Shown here: piece after piece, positions 25,632 through 34,492 of the stretch
Position numbering within the stretch: the first letter of the stretch is position 1
Layout of the letters: every line of letters begins with the position of its first letter
Assembly (NCBI RefSeq): GCF_021412585.1
Contig: NZ_JAKCMI010000037.1
Coordinates: forward strand, 1 to 64,000
Reading direction: 5' to 3'
Origin: Halomonas alkalisoli
GTDB taxonomy: Bacteria; Pseudomonadota; Gammaproteobacteria; Pseudomonadales; Halomonadaceae
Length of the DNA stretch: 64,000 bases
Translations under genes and position numbers: made by a program
Notes under the pieces: model-generated
Seen by the model: the letters and a program-made list of their open reading frames with translations, nothing else
Database searches by the model: none
What the model was told of the DNA's origin: nothing

Positions 25632-26999
25632 TCAGGAATTATTTCCCATCTGGGTCTCCAGCATGCCCAGTTGCTGGGTAAGATATTGGCTTGTCTGGTT
25701 CATGCTGGCGATCATGCCATCGAGCTGTGCAAATTGAGTACGGTAGCGATCGATAGTCTGCTCAATGGTCCGCTCAGTGCGCTCGAAGCGATCCCCAAGA
25801 CTGGCGATACGGTCCTCGGTGCTATTGATTGAGCCTTCCAGGGCACCGTTGCTGCTCAGAAGCTGCTCGGTAGTGCCCGCCAGTCGACCAGCCAGGCCGG
25901 CGGTGTCGCCATCGCCCGCGAAAAAGCTGGCTACGCCGTCCGGGTTGTCTGCCAGTGCGACATCCAGCTGCTGTTCATCCAGTTGCAGGGTGCCATCGAC
26001 GCTGAGCGAGAGCCCCATATCGGAGAGCAGCGCAAGTTCGCCATCCTGGGTCACGCCGGCAGCCAGGTCGCCACGCAGGTTGGACTCAATGCCACGCACA
26101 GCGCTATCACCAATCAGCGGCCCTGGCTCGTTCTCCTCGCCATTGAACGCGGTAAGCTGCCCCGCGGTGCCTTTCAGCTCGTTGTAGGCATTCACGAAAC
26201 CGATGATACCCTCACGAATGGTGTCGTTATCGCGCTGAACCACCACGGTACTGCTGCCCGGCTCCTGCAGGTCCAGGGTCACGCCCTGAATAGCATCTTC
26301 TATCTGGTTGGTAGCACTGACGATGTCGATGCCGTTGACCGAGAAATCTGCATCCTGCCCAACCTGGGCCACCGTGCCACCCGGGTCGGCAGCAAGATTT
26401 CCGGCCGCCAGCTGATCGAAGTTGGTGCCGGTAATCGAGGCCTGTTCACCTGTCTCCGCCGACATCAGCGCCAGGCGGTGGCCTTCCCCGTCAAACACAA
26501 TGGAGGCATTCACCGCTGCATCGGGATCGGCGTTGATGGCGTCGCGCACGTCTTCCAGCGTGCTGTCTGCGGCAATGGCCACCCCATGGTTGAGGGCATC
26601 GTCGGTAAAGGTCAGCTCGAGTTCGCCGCCAGATTCGGTGACGACAGTATCCAGATCAGCGACCCGCTCGGTAGCCAGGTTGCCGGCAGTGGCGATCTGT
26701 CGCACTTCGACACTGTAGCTCCCCGGGGTGGCATCGGCGCTGGCGGCAGCTTGCAGGGCACTGCCAGTCACATCCGTCGTCACACTCTGGAAGAGCGAAG
26801 GATCATTGAGGCTATTGACGCTATCGTCAAAAGTGGCAAGCGAACTCTGGATTTCACCATAGGCTGAGATCTGTACTTCCTGTGCCTGAACCTGCTGCGC
26901 TATGGGGTCGAGCTTGGCGCGCTCGGCCTGGTTGAGCTGCTCCAGCAGACCGTTGAGGTCCAGGCCGGAGCCGATGCCGAGGGAGGAAATGGTGGCCAT
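25632..26999 (-). CDS. fliD: Flagellar filament cap protein FliD (copy 2)
   Basis: A 455-residue FliD with the same start (MATISSLGIGSGLDLNGLLEQL) and end (YRTQFAQLDGMIASMNQTSQYLTQQLGML) as copy 1, and a more divergent, more acidic middle. Overall acidity (many Asp/Glu) fits a halophile. It lies 116 bases upstream of copy 1 and has a separate sigma-28 promoter, so expression could be set independently. Two caps beside two flagellins suggests matched cap-flagellin pairs, which is inference. Confidence 0.95.
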   Translation of the reverse strand: MATISSLGIGSGLDLNGLLEQLNQAERAKLDPIAQQVQAQEVQISAYGEIQSSLATFDDSVNSLNDPSLFQSVTTDVTGSALQAAASADATPGSYSVEVRQIATAGNLATERVADLDTVVTESGGELELTFTDDALNHGVAIAADSTLEDVRDAINADPDAAVNASIVFDGEGHRLALMSAETGEQASITGTNFDQLAAGNLAADPGGTVAQVGQDADFSVNGIDIVSATNQIEDAIQGVTLDLQEPGSSTVVVQRDNDTIREGIIGFVNAYNELKGTAGQLTAFNGEENEPGPLIGDSAVRGIESNLRGDLAAGVTQDGELALLSDMGLSLSVDGTLQLDEQQLDVALADNPDGVASFFAGDGDTAGLAGRLAGTTEQLLSSNGALEGSINSTEDRIASLGDRFERTERTIEQTIDRYRTQFAQLDGMIASMNQTSQYLTQQLGMLETQMGNNS

Positions 27000-27073
27000 G
27001 TGAGACTGCCTTGTGCCGATGAATTCGGGTGCCGCGCATGAAGCATTAGCGCGACACCTTCCTTATCTACCGC

Positions 27074-27100
27074 ATGTCGGCGGCTAGCAGCAGAACTTTA
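27074..27100 (-). promoter_or_regulatory. Sigma-28 promoter of fliD copy 2
   Basis: Minus strand TAAAGTTC-N11-GCCGACAT. The -35 box directly abuts a fragment of repeat family B that begins at 27099. Confidence 0.75.
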
Positions 27101-27115
27101 GGCTCTGCCCGAAAC

Positions 27116-27156
27116 CTGGCTGCGCTCGGCCATAGGCGTTCTGCAAGCGCAGCCAG
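27116..27156 (-). terminator. Hairpin downstream of the EAL/GGDEF gene
   Basis: CTGGCTGCGCT at 27116-27126 pairs perfectly with AGCGCAGCCAG at 27146-27156, 32 bases after the stop of the upstream gene and just before the fliD promoter. Part of it belongs to the repeat B fragment. The T-tract is weak, so termination is probable only. Confidence 0.45.
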
Positions 27157-27188
27157 TAGCCCTCGCTGGTAGCCGGTTGACTGGCTGA

Positions 27189-28514
27189 CTACTCGATGGA
27201 CTCGCATTTCCTTTCACCCATCGGCCACGACTGGCGTGCCAGCCCCTGCCAGTCGGTTCGTTCACGCCACCGCTGAAGCCATTCGACCACCGCTTCCGGG
27301 GGCATGGGGCGGGCGATGCCATAGCCTTGCGCCAGCCGGCATCCTCGTCCCAGCAGTGCGTCGGCATGCTCCAGGGTTTCCACCCCTTCGGCCAGCAGCG
27401 CGCGGTCGAAGCGGCGAGCCATGTAGATCACACTCTCGACAATGGCGAGATCGCTGGGGTCGGTGAGCATGTCGCGGACGAAGCTCTTGTCGATCTTGAT
27501 CATATCCACCGGCAGCTGGCGCAGGTAAGTGAGGGAAGAGAAACCGGTACCAAAGTCGTCGATGGCCACCTCGATGCCCATGGCCTGACAGCGATCGATG
27601 GTATCCAACGCCGCCTTGATGTCGTGCATGGCGGCCGTTTCGACCACTTCAAGCTTGAGGCGGTCGGTGGTAAGCCAGGGGTTGGCCGCCAGCAGGCTTT
27701 CCAGCCGAGGCACGAAATCCGGGCTCAACAAGTGCGAGGGGCTGATATTGACGCTCACCGGCAGCACGATGCCCTGCTGCTGCCAGCAGCCTAACTGAGT
27801 CAGCGTCTGCCGGAGAACCCATTCGCCCAGCGATATCTCCAGCCGGGTCCCCTCGGTCAACGGCAGGAAGCTATCGGGTGCCTTCAAGCCCTCCTTGGGG
27901 TGCTTCCAGCGAACCAGCGCCTCGAAGCCAATCACCTCGGCGGTGGCCATGTCGATCTGGGGTTGGTAGTACAGGATCAGTTCGCCATTCTCTATCGCCC
28001 GCGCAAATCGACGGCGATTCACCTGGCGCTGCTGAACCAGGCGATCCTGCCCCGGGTCGAATCGACTCACCGTATTGCGGCCATTCTGCTTGGCCCGATA
28101 CATCGCCTGCCTGGCATGGCGCAGCAGGCCATCGGCCTCTGCATGGTCATCGGGATAGCGGGACACCCCCAGGCTCGCGGTCATCGATACCTGCTCCCCC
28201 TCCAGCGTGAAGGGTTCGCTGATCACCGACAGCATCGTCTGCAGGGCGGCATCGTCCGCAGCGTCATGAGTCAGCAGCACGAATTCGTCGCCACCGGCGC
28301 GGACAACGAAACTGTCGCCCCCGACATATTGCGCGAGACGCCGAGCCAAGGCGTCGATCAGCCGGTCGGCGCCTTGATGGCCCAGGCGGTCGTTGATCAA
28401 CTTGAAATGGTCCACATCCAGCGCGCAGACGGTAAGGCTCCCCTTGTCCTTGATCGCCTTGGCGAGCGCCTCATTCATCAACATCGATAGCTGCGTGCCG
28501 TCGAACGCGTACAT
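27189..28514 (-). CDS. GGDEF-EAL protein, probable cyclic-di-GMP phosphodiesterase
   Basis: A 441-residue cytoplasmic protein with a short N-terminal GGDEF domain (GGDEF intact at 74-78, no RxxD inhibitory site just before it) and a complete EAL domain from ~170. Catalytic EAL positions are kept: EALVRW (198-203), Asn in SVNISP, LEVVETAAM, IDDFGTGFSSL, Lys in MIKIDKSF, AEGVET and the Gln in AQGYGIARP. It should hydrolyse c-di-GMP to pGpG and so favour motility, with the GGDEF domain possibly regulatory. Its ATG overlaps the stop of the upstream PAS-GGDEF gene (TGATG), so a cyclase and a phosphodiesterase are made from one message. Confidence 0.9.
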   Translation of the reverse strand: MYAFDGTQLSMLMNEALAKAIKDKGSLTVCALDVDHFKLINDRLGHQGADRLIDALARRLAQYVGGDSFVVRAGGDEFVLLTHDAADDAALQTMLSVISEPFTLEGEQVSMTASLGVSRYPDDHAEADGLLRHARQAMYRAKQNGRNTVSRFDPGQDRLVQQRQVNRRRFARAIENGELILYYQPQIDMATAEVIGFEALVRWKHPKEGLKAPDSFLPLTEGTRLEISLGEWVLRQTLTQLGCWQQQGIVLPVSVNISPSHLLSPDFVPRLESLLAANPWLTTDRLKLEVVETAAMHDIKAALDTIDRCQAMGIEVAIDDFGTGFSSLTYLRQLPVDMIKIDKSFVRDMLTDPSDLAIVESVIYMARRFDRALLAEGVETLEHADALLGRGCRLAQGYGIARPMPPEAVVEWLQRWRERTDWQGLARQSWPMGERKCESIE

Positions 28515-29878
28515 CAGGCCTCCACCCTGTCATTTGCCACGGCAACCAGGGCGGTTGACCTCTCCCCTGTGATGAGTTCCACCCGGTTGCGGCCACCCTG
28601 CTTGGCACGGTATAGCGCCCTGTCGGCCCGCATCAGCAGGTCACGGGCCGTATCGCCTGGCTGGTAGAGGGTCAGGCCGATACTGATGGTGACCGCGGCA
28701 CCGGGCAACTCGGCACCGGCCACGTCGCTGCGCAGTCGCTCGGCAAGCTGCAGGGCGCCATTGAGTGGTGTTCCCGACAGCAGCAGCGTGAACTCTTCGC
28801 CGCCCCAGCGTGCCAACAGGTCGGTCTTGCGTAGCCTTCGCTGGACGCAATCGGTCAGAGCGAAAAGCACGGCATCGCCGACATCATGACCATGGGTATC
28901 ATTAACTGCCTTGAAGTGGTCGATATCGAACAGCATCACGGCGAACTCGCCGCCCTCCTTCTCGGCCAGCCTGACAGCGGTAATCAGGGCGCGGTCGAAG
29001 GCGCGGCGATTGGCGGCGCCGGTCAGGTGGTCGCGGCTGGCTTCATGAACCAGCGCCTGCTCCACCTGCTTGCGCTCGGCGATATTATGAAAGACCGACA
29101 CATAGTGGCGCACTTCGCCATTCTCACCCTTGACCGCCGTGATCGATTGCCACACGGGATAGATCTCGCCCCGCTTGTTACGATTCCAGATCTCCCCCTG
29201 CCAGTGCCCCTTGACTGTCAGCGACTGCCAGAGCCCGGCATAGAAACTGGCGTCGTGGCGCCCGGACTTGAACATGCGAGGCGTGTGGCCAACCACTTCA
29301 TCGGCGGTATAGCCGGTGATATTGACGAAGGCCTGATTGACTCGCTCTATGCGCATCTCGGCGTTGGCGATCAGCGTGGCCTGTCCCGTTTCGAAGGCAG
29401 TCGCCAGCAGGCGCAGTTCCTCTTCCTGACGCTTGCGTTCGGAAATATCCTCCTTGACGGTAATGAAGCTGATGACCTTGTCGTGCTCGTCCTTGATCGG
29501 CGTGATGACCTCATATTCCCAGTACTCCTCGCCGCACTTGCGACGGTTGAGCATCTCGCCTCGCCAGATATTGCCCGCCTTCAGCGTCTGCCATAGCTGA
29601 CGGTAGGTCTCGGGTGAGGTCTTGCCGGACTTGATGAGCGAAGACGTCTGACCGATGAGCTCATCACGGCTGTAGCCGGTGATATCGACAAAGCGATGAT
29701 TCACATAGAGCAGACGCCCGCTGGGATCGGTGATGGCAGTGGCCATGGGGCTATGTTCCACGGCGGTATAGAAATGCTTGAGCGATTGGACCAGCGTACC
29801 CGGCGAGCCACTTGCATCGATTTGATCCCAGGCATCCGGCGAGGCGTCGCCTGCCGGAAACTCGTGTTGCTGCGTCAT
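28514..29878 (-). CDS. PAS-PAS-GGDEF diguanylate cyclase
   Basis: A cytoplasmic protein of about 454 residues. Two PAS/PAC sensor domains occupy ~35-148 and ~155-270 (ITGYSRDELIG, ITGYTADEVVG). The GGDEF domain has an active GGEEF (359-363) and an upstream RxxD inhibitory site (RKTD). It should make c-di-GMP in response to an unknown cue. The frame is open back to 30073, but ATG 29878 (MTQQHEF) is chosen because GAGGA lies upstream and the extra residues have no domain character. Another in-frame ATG upstream (MSEPAHE) is possible. It is coupled to the downstream GGDEF-EAL gene. Confidence 0.88.
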   Translation of the reverse strand: MTQQHEFPAGDASPDAWDQIDASGSPGTLVQSLKHFYTAVEHSPMATAITDPSGRLLYVNHRFVDITGYSRDELIGQTSSLIKSGKTSPETYRQLWQTLKAGNIWRGEMLNRRKCGEEYWEYEVITPIKDEHDKVISFITVKEDISERKRQEEELRLLATAFETGQATLIANAEMRIERVNQAFVNITGYTADEVVGHTPRMFKSGRHDASFYAGLWQSLTVKGHWQGEIWNRNKRGEIYPVWQSITAVKGENGEVRHYVSVFHNIAERKQVEQALVHEASRDHLTGAANRRAFDRALITAVRLAEKEGGEFAVMLFDIDHFKAVNDTHGHDVGDAVLFALTDCVQRRLRKTDLLARWGGEEFTLLLSGTPLNGALQLAERLRSDVAGAELPGAAVTISIGLTLYQPGDTARDLLMRADRALYRAKQGGRNRVELITGERSTALVAVANDRVEA

Positions 29879-30093
29879 GCAAGGGGTCCTCGTCCGGGTG
29901 TTGGCTCTGGGATGGCCTGGTTCGTGTGCTGGCTCAGACATGGCGAAGGGTACCCGCCGAGGGCGATGATAGGACCATCCGCACAGAATGTATAACTTTT
30001 GAAGAGGGAATTTTAGGTTTACTTGACATGCGTCAGGAAAAAACCCCAAAAAAGACCAGTTATGGCCAGGCACGCCAAATACTTGTACAAGAG

Positions 30094-31176
30094 CTACCGC
30101 GAATGAATGATCACCTCGACGCGCCGGTTCTGGGCTCGCCCTTCGGCGCTGTCGTTGGCCGCCAGCGGGCGCGTATCGGCCAGGCCCACGGCACGCAGGC
30201 GCTGGGCGCTAACGCCGGCCTGCTCCAGGGCATGCACGATGGCAATGGCACGGGCGCTGGAGAGCACCCAGTTGGAGGGAAATTCCGGGGTCTGGATGGA
30301 ACGGCTGTCGGTGTGCCCTTCCACCGCCACTTCGCCGTCGTGGCGCTGGATCACGTCGACCAGCCGCTGCACCAGCGCCTGGCCGTCCTCCGTCAGCTCG
30401 GCCTCGGCGGTGGGAAAGAGCCACTGGTCCTCGACGCGCAGCTTGATGCCTTCGGCCACCCGGGAGACCGCCACACCCTCCAGGTCCGGCAGGTAGGGGG
30501 ATGTCTCCAGGCGTTCCTCCAGCGCCTGCTGCAGCGCCAGCGAGCCGGCAATGGCCTCGGGCGCCACTTCACGCACCCGCGCCGGGGGGCGGTCGGTCAG
30601 TACCAGCATGAAGTCAGCCGGCCCAGCCGGCAGCTCGTCGTCATCGGGGAGCAGGGGCTGAGGCAACCGCAGCCCTTCGGCCGAGCTTGCCTGTGTCAGC
30701 TCCGGTTGCTGCGAAAGCATCGCCAGCGGAGCCGGCGGCGCAACGTATGCCGTGGAAACCTGCCGCTCGGGCTCGGCAGCCTGAAGCGCCAACAGCGCGG
30801 GCGTGACAGGAACCCTAGCCGCCCTGCGCGGCAGGCCGGCCACACCCAGGGCGGCGGAGAGCGCCAAGGGGCTCAACCGGCCAGCCGGTAGCGGCACCTG
30901 CGGTTGGTGGGCCGCCATCGCCCGCTGCAGTTCGTCGGGCAGTGGAATCGCCATGGGTTGCAGTGTATCGCTGACGGCCGTCGCGTCGTCGTCGCGATCG
31001 CCGGCGTAGGTGATGGTGAACAGCAGCACCATCAGGGCCACCAGCAGCGTCATGATGTCCAGGTAGCCGATCATCCAGGTGCTGTCCTGGTCGGGATCGG
31101 TATGCGTCGCCGTCAGCGACTCATGGCGCATGGCGCCACGATGGTCGCTGCCACCGCTGGAGATCAATCGGGTCAT
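30094..31176 (-). CDS. MotB-like protein with C-terminal OmpA peptidoglycan-binding domain
   Basis: A 360-residue protein. A single membrane helix (~34-56) contains Asp40 in the motif YLDIMTLLVALMVLL, equivalent to the proton- or sodium-conducting Asp of MotB. A Pro/Ala-rich periplasmic linker of ~180 residues follows, longer than usual. The OmpA_C domain (~235-360) has EGHTDS, LSSARAIAIVHALE and AQNRRVEVII, and should anchor in peptidoglycan. No motA-type gene is adjacent, so it is either an orphan MotB paired with a distant MotA or a stator-like paralogue. A short tandem repeat lies just downstream of the next gene. Confidence 0.82.
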   Translation of the reverse strand: MTRLISSGGSDHRGAMRHESLTATHTDPDQDSTWMIGYLDIMTLLVALMVLLFTITYAGDRDDDATAVSDTLQPMAIPLPDELQRAMAAHQPQVPLPAGRLSPLALSAALGVAGLPRRAARVPVTPALLALQAAEPERQVSTAYVAPPAPLAMLSQQPELTQASSAEGLRLPQPLLPDDDELPAGPADFMLVLTDRPPARVREVAPEAIAGSLALQQALEERLETSPYLPDLEGVAVSRVAEGIKLRVEDQWLFPTAEAELTEDGQALVQRLVDVIQRHDGEVAVEGHTDSRSIQTPEFPSNWVLSSARAIAIVHALEQAGVSAQRLRAVGLADTRPLAANDSAEGRAQNRRVEVIIHSR

Positions 31177-31258
31177 CTGGGCCGCCGGGTCGCCACGAAC
31201 AGCCGCCTAGGCTACCCGTAGCGGCGGGGAGATGAAACGGGGAAAAGCGCCACCTTGT

Positions 31259-31300
31259 GGCCGTTACTTGCTGGCCGTTACTTGCTGACCGTTATTTGGT
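31259..31300 (-). repeat. 14-base tandem repeat spanning the stop of the CBS-PAS-GGDEF-EAL gene
   Basis: GGCCGTTACTTGCT is found at 31259-31272 and 31273-31286, and a diverged third unit, GACCGTTATTTGGT, at 31287-31300 includes the stop codon. Likely slippage-derived. Confidence 0.8.
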
Positions 31301-33850
31301 AGGCGCAACTTGCGGCGGGCCGGCCCGCTCAGGCTTCTCGGCAACGTCACCCGAGCGGGAAGCGAGATAATTGCTGGCAAAGTGAGGCGCGGAGACGGGC
31401 CTTCCGGTGAGAAACCCCTGGATCAGATCCATGTTGTGGCGCAGCAACGCATCCTGCTGCGCCTCGGTCTCTACCCCAACGGCGACCACCCGCAGCCCCA
31501 GCTCCCTGGCCAGGCCACAGACGGCCGCCACGATGGCCGCACTGCCGCGCTGCTCGCCATCGAGTCGTTGAATGAAGCGGCGGTCGATCTTCAGCGTGGT
31601 GATCGGCAGCTCCTCCAGGTAGCTCAGGGAGGCGTAGCCGGTACCGAAATCGTCGATGGTGATCTCGCCGCCCAGGTCGCGCAGCTGCTGAAGAATGGCG
31701 GCGGCCTGCAGCGGCTTGTCGAGCAGCGTACTTTCGGACAGCTCGAAGCCCACCAGGCCGGGCGGCAAGGCATGCTCGGCCAGCATGGCGGCGACCTTTC
31801 CCGGGAGGTCCTGCTGCCAGAACTGCCTTGGCGAGAGGTTGATGCTCACCGGCACCGGGTCGACAGAGGCCTGGTACCATTCGCTGAGCTGGGCGCAGAC
31901 CATGCGCATCATGCGCTCGCCCAGCGCCACGATGAGTCCGGCACGCTCGGCCAGCGGAATGACTTCACCGGGAGGAATGCTGCCCAGCACCGGATGGTGC
32001 CAGCACATCAAGGCTTCGGCACTGTGCAGGGCGCCGCTCTCCCGTTCGAAAAGCGGCTGAAAGTGCACCTCGAGCCCCTCGCCACTCTCGATGGCATCAC
32101 GCAGCGCAGCCTCCAGCGCCCGCTGGCGGTCGTCCTGCATGTTCATTTCGGTGCGATAGAGCCGGTAGGAGCTGCGCCCTTCCTGCTTGGCTCGATACAT
32201 GGCCACGTCGGCATCGTGGATCAGGGCCTCGGCGCTGGCGGCGTCGTCCGGATAGAGGCTGATCCCCAGGCTGCAGCCGACGCTGAATTCGTGGCCGTCG
32301 ATGATACAGGGCTCGCCTACCGCCTCGACCAGCCGGCGGGCAACACGGGTCACCTCCTCCACTTCTTCCAGGTCGGGCAGCAGGATCAGGAACTCGTCGC
32401 CGCCAAGCCGAGCCAGGGTATCGTCCTCCCTCAGCCGGCTCTGCAGCCGGTCGGCGATCATGACCAGCAGCTCGTCGCCTACCGCATGGCCCAGGGTGTC
32501 ATTGATCTGCTTGAAGTGGTCCAGGTCGACGAAGACCACCGCCAGCCGGGACTGGTTGCGATGTGCATGCCGTATCGCCAGCTGCAGCCGATCCTCCAGC
32601 AGGCGCCGGTTGGGAAGCGTCGTCAGGGGATCGTAGTAGGCGAGCTTGCGAATCCGATCTTCATTCTCGCGGACATGGGTGATGTCGTTGAACAGTGCCG
32701 CGTAATGGGTCACCTCGCCGTTATCACCGGTGATCGCGGTGATGGTCAGCAGCTCGAGGTAGAGTTCGCCATTCTTGCGGCGGTTCCATATCTCGCCGCG
32801 CCAGAAACCGTGCTGCTTCAGCGCATCCCACATCTGGCGGTAGAAGGTTGCATCGTGGCGCCCCGAGGCGAGTATCTCGGGGGCCTGGCCGATGGCTTCT
32901 TCGGCGGTGTACCCGGTCATGCGGGTAAAGGCAGGGTTGACGAACTCGATGCGATTGTTCGGGTCGGTGACGAGGATCCCTTCGAGGGAGGATTCAATGA
33001 CCCGCTCGGCCAGCTGCAGGTTCTCGCGGGAGTTGGCGAGGGCGCGATCGCGCTGTTCCAGCGCGTCACGCAGATCCTGCATATAGTGCTGCTCGGCACC
33101 GGCCAGCATGTCGCGAAAGCCGATCAAGCCGATCACGTTATTGTCATCGTCCAGTACCGCCAGGTGGCGCACCCGCTGCTCCAGCAGCCTGTCCCGGGCG
33201 GTTATCAGGGGCTCGTTCTGGTGGACGGTGAGCAGTGGCCGGCTGGCCAGTTCGGTAATCGGGGTATTGCCCGGATGGCGTGCAACGAAGCGCACCATGT
33301 CGCGCTCGGTCAGGATACCCAGCGCCTGTTCGCTGCACTTCACCACGACGGCATCGCAGCTGGAAAGCCGCATGGAGCGGGCCGCCTCGGCCAGTAGCTG
33401 CGTACCCTGAAGCACCAGCGCCCGCTGTCGCATCGCGGAGCGAACTTCCCTCAGGCGCAGGTAGGGCTCGATGCCCTGGTTCATGGCCATGTCGGTCTGG
33501 GAGAGGATGCCCTTTGGCAGGCCATCGCCATCGACCACGACGAAATGGCGTCGTCCTTCGGCACTGAAGCGCAGGGCGGCCTCGCTGATCGGCGTCTCGA
33601 GATGCAGGCTCGCCACCGGCTGACTCATCACGTCGCCAATGCGGGTACGCCCCGCCTCGGGGTCGGCAAAATTGACCGCCAGGGCGTCATGCTCGGTCCA
33701 GATTCCCTTCGCCTTGCCCTCCCTCGTTACCACGATCGAGCTGCATTGGCGTTCAGCCATTCGCTGGGCGGCGGTGCAGAGCGGCGTATCGGCTTCACAG
33801 GTCAGCAGGCCGGTCTGCATGATGCGCTCGATGGGAAGCTCGTGATTCAT
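31292..33850 (-). CDS. CBS-PAS-GGDEF-EAL signalling protein with a degenerate EAL site
   Basis: An 852-residue cytoplasmic protein with four CBS repeats in two pairs (~1-250), a short coiled coil, a PAS domain (~280-395), GGDEF (~405-565) and EAL (~585-830). The GGDEF motif is intact (483-487) with an RxxD inhibitory site (REDD). In the EAL domain ExLxRW reads EALMCW (612-617), and the catalytic Glu of the usual AEGVET motif is replaced by Val791 (AVGVET). DDFGTG and the Lys are kept. It is therefore more likely a cyclase with a c-di-GMP-binding but inactive EAL domain. CBS pairs usually bind adenine nucleotides, suggesting energy-state control. Confidence 0.88.
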   Translation of the reverse strand: MNHELPIERIMQTGLLTCEADTPLCTAAQRMAERQCSSIVVTREGKAKGIWTEHDALAVNFADPEAGRTRIGDVMSQPVASLHLETPISEAALRFSAEGRRHFVVVDGDGLPKGILSQTDMAMNQGIEPYLRLREVRSAMRQRALVLQGTQLLAEAARSMRLSSCDAVVVKCSEQALGILTERDMVRFVARHPGNTPITELASRPLLTVHQNEPLITARDRLLEQRVRHLAVLDDDNNVIGLIGFRDMLAGAEQHYMQDLRDALEQRDRALANSRENLQLAERVIESSLEGILVTDPNNRIEFVNPAFTRMTGYTAEEAIGQAPEILASGRHDATFYRQMWDALKQHGFWRGEIWNRRKNGELYLELLTITAITGDNGEVTHYAALFNDITHVRENEDRIRKLAYYDPLTTLPNRRLLEDRLQLAIRHAHRNQSRLAVVFVDLDHFKQINDTLGHAVGDELLVMIADRLQSRLREDDTLARLGGDEFLILLPDLEEVEEVTRVARRLVEAVGEPCIIDGHEFSVGCSLGISLYPDDAASAEALIHDADVAMYRAKQEGRSSYRLYRTEMNMQDDRQRALEAALRDAIESGEGLEVHFQPLFERESGALHSAEALMCWHHPVLGSIPPGEVIPLAERAGLIVALGERMMRMVCAQLSEWYQASVDPVPVSINLSPRQFWQQDLPGKVAAMLAEHALPPGLVGFELSESTLLDKPLQAAAILQQLRDLGGEITIDDFGTGYASLSYLEELPITTLKIDRRFIQRLDGEQRGSAAIVAAVCGLARELGLRVVAVGVETEAQQDALLRHNMDLIQGFLTGRPVSAPHFASNYLASRSGDVAEKPERAGPPQVAPTK

Positions 33851-33880
33851 GACGCCTCACAGAGGGGGCTGCTCTTGAAA

Positions 33881-33939
33881 GACCCTGCCTGGATGACCCT
33901 GGCCTACAGGCCCCTGACCTGCAGGACCCTGATCTGAAG
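33881..33939 (-). repeat. Imperfect 15-base tandem repeats in the leader of the CBS-PAS-GGDEF-EAL gene
   Basis: Four units of a GACCCTG-rich ~15-mer begin at 33881, 33895, 33910 and 33925, about 30-90 bases upstream of the ATG at 33850. On the message they would give repeated CAGGGTC motifs. Confidence 0.65.
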
Positions 33940-34285
33940 GACGAGGCACAGGGCTCAAGAGCGCCGCTGATTATTTTTCTCACTTTATTCTTCTCACCAT
34001 ATTCAATGATCCCGTATTACATAACTAGTCGCAACGATTAACTGGCCGTCAACGGGGCAATTTTTCGTCCGCAACCCGGCCCTGTTTTTCAATGTAACAA
34101 GGCGACAGATCAGTGAATTCATGACCCGTATCGACAGCGCCATCGCCGATATTTCAGCCCAACGGCAGCAACGAGTGCCTATCGCCCTGCTCACGAAAAA
34201 CCCTGCTCCCGCAAAGGCAAGAAAAGGAAAGGCCCCGATGAACCGGATCCCGATGCCGTCGTGAAGCAGCCGGTAACACGGTTGC

Positions 34286-34313
34286 TAAAGTTTCGACCCG
34301 ATCGTGCCGATAG
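34286..34313 (+). promoter_or_regulatory. Sigma-28-like promoter of flaG
   Basis: TAAAGTTT followed after 12 bases by GCCGATAG. Both boxes are near perfect, but the spacer is one base longer than at the other sites. The transcript would have a leader of roughly 170 bases before the flaG ATG. Confidence 0.75.
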
Positions 34314-34492
34314 GAGGAGTGCGAGCTCGTAAGAAAGTCGTTCGCAAGAAAATCGCACGAAGGGGAGAAGCCGGCTCGATGCCCGGCTTCGGGGGGGCAC
34401 CGACCATGAATCACGTCCCGGGCTGGAAAGCCGGGCCATGACGCGGTTGATGGTGGCGTGCCTGCCAAGGGCGCTAACAAGGAAAACAGACC

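Larger units (their letters stand above)
33851..34492. other. Gene-poor stretch upstream of flaG
   Basis: These 642 bases hold four imperfect ~15-base tandem repeats (33881-33939), an AT-rich patch (33965-34060) that probably contains the promoter of the leftward CBS-PAS-GGDEF-EAL gene, a possible 47-codon ORF from ATG 34121 to TGA 34264 that I cannot support, the flaG sigma-28 promoter (34286-34313) and a long flaG leader with GC-rich hairpins. Confidence 0.6.

Noticed and set aside
31310-33397. A 695-codon plus-strand frame opposite the CBS-PAS-GGDEF-EAL gene
   Set aside because: Composition and lack of motifs show it is an antisense shadow.
34121-34264. A 47-codon ORF starting MTRIDSAIADISAQ upstream of flaG
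   Set aside because: No recognised family, no good ribosome-binding site, and it ends just before the flaG promoter; it could be real, but I cannot support it.
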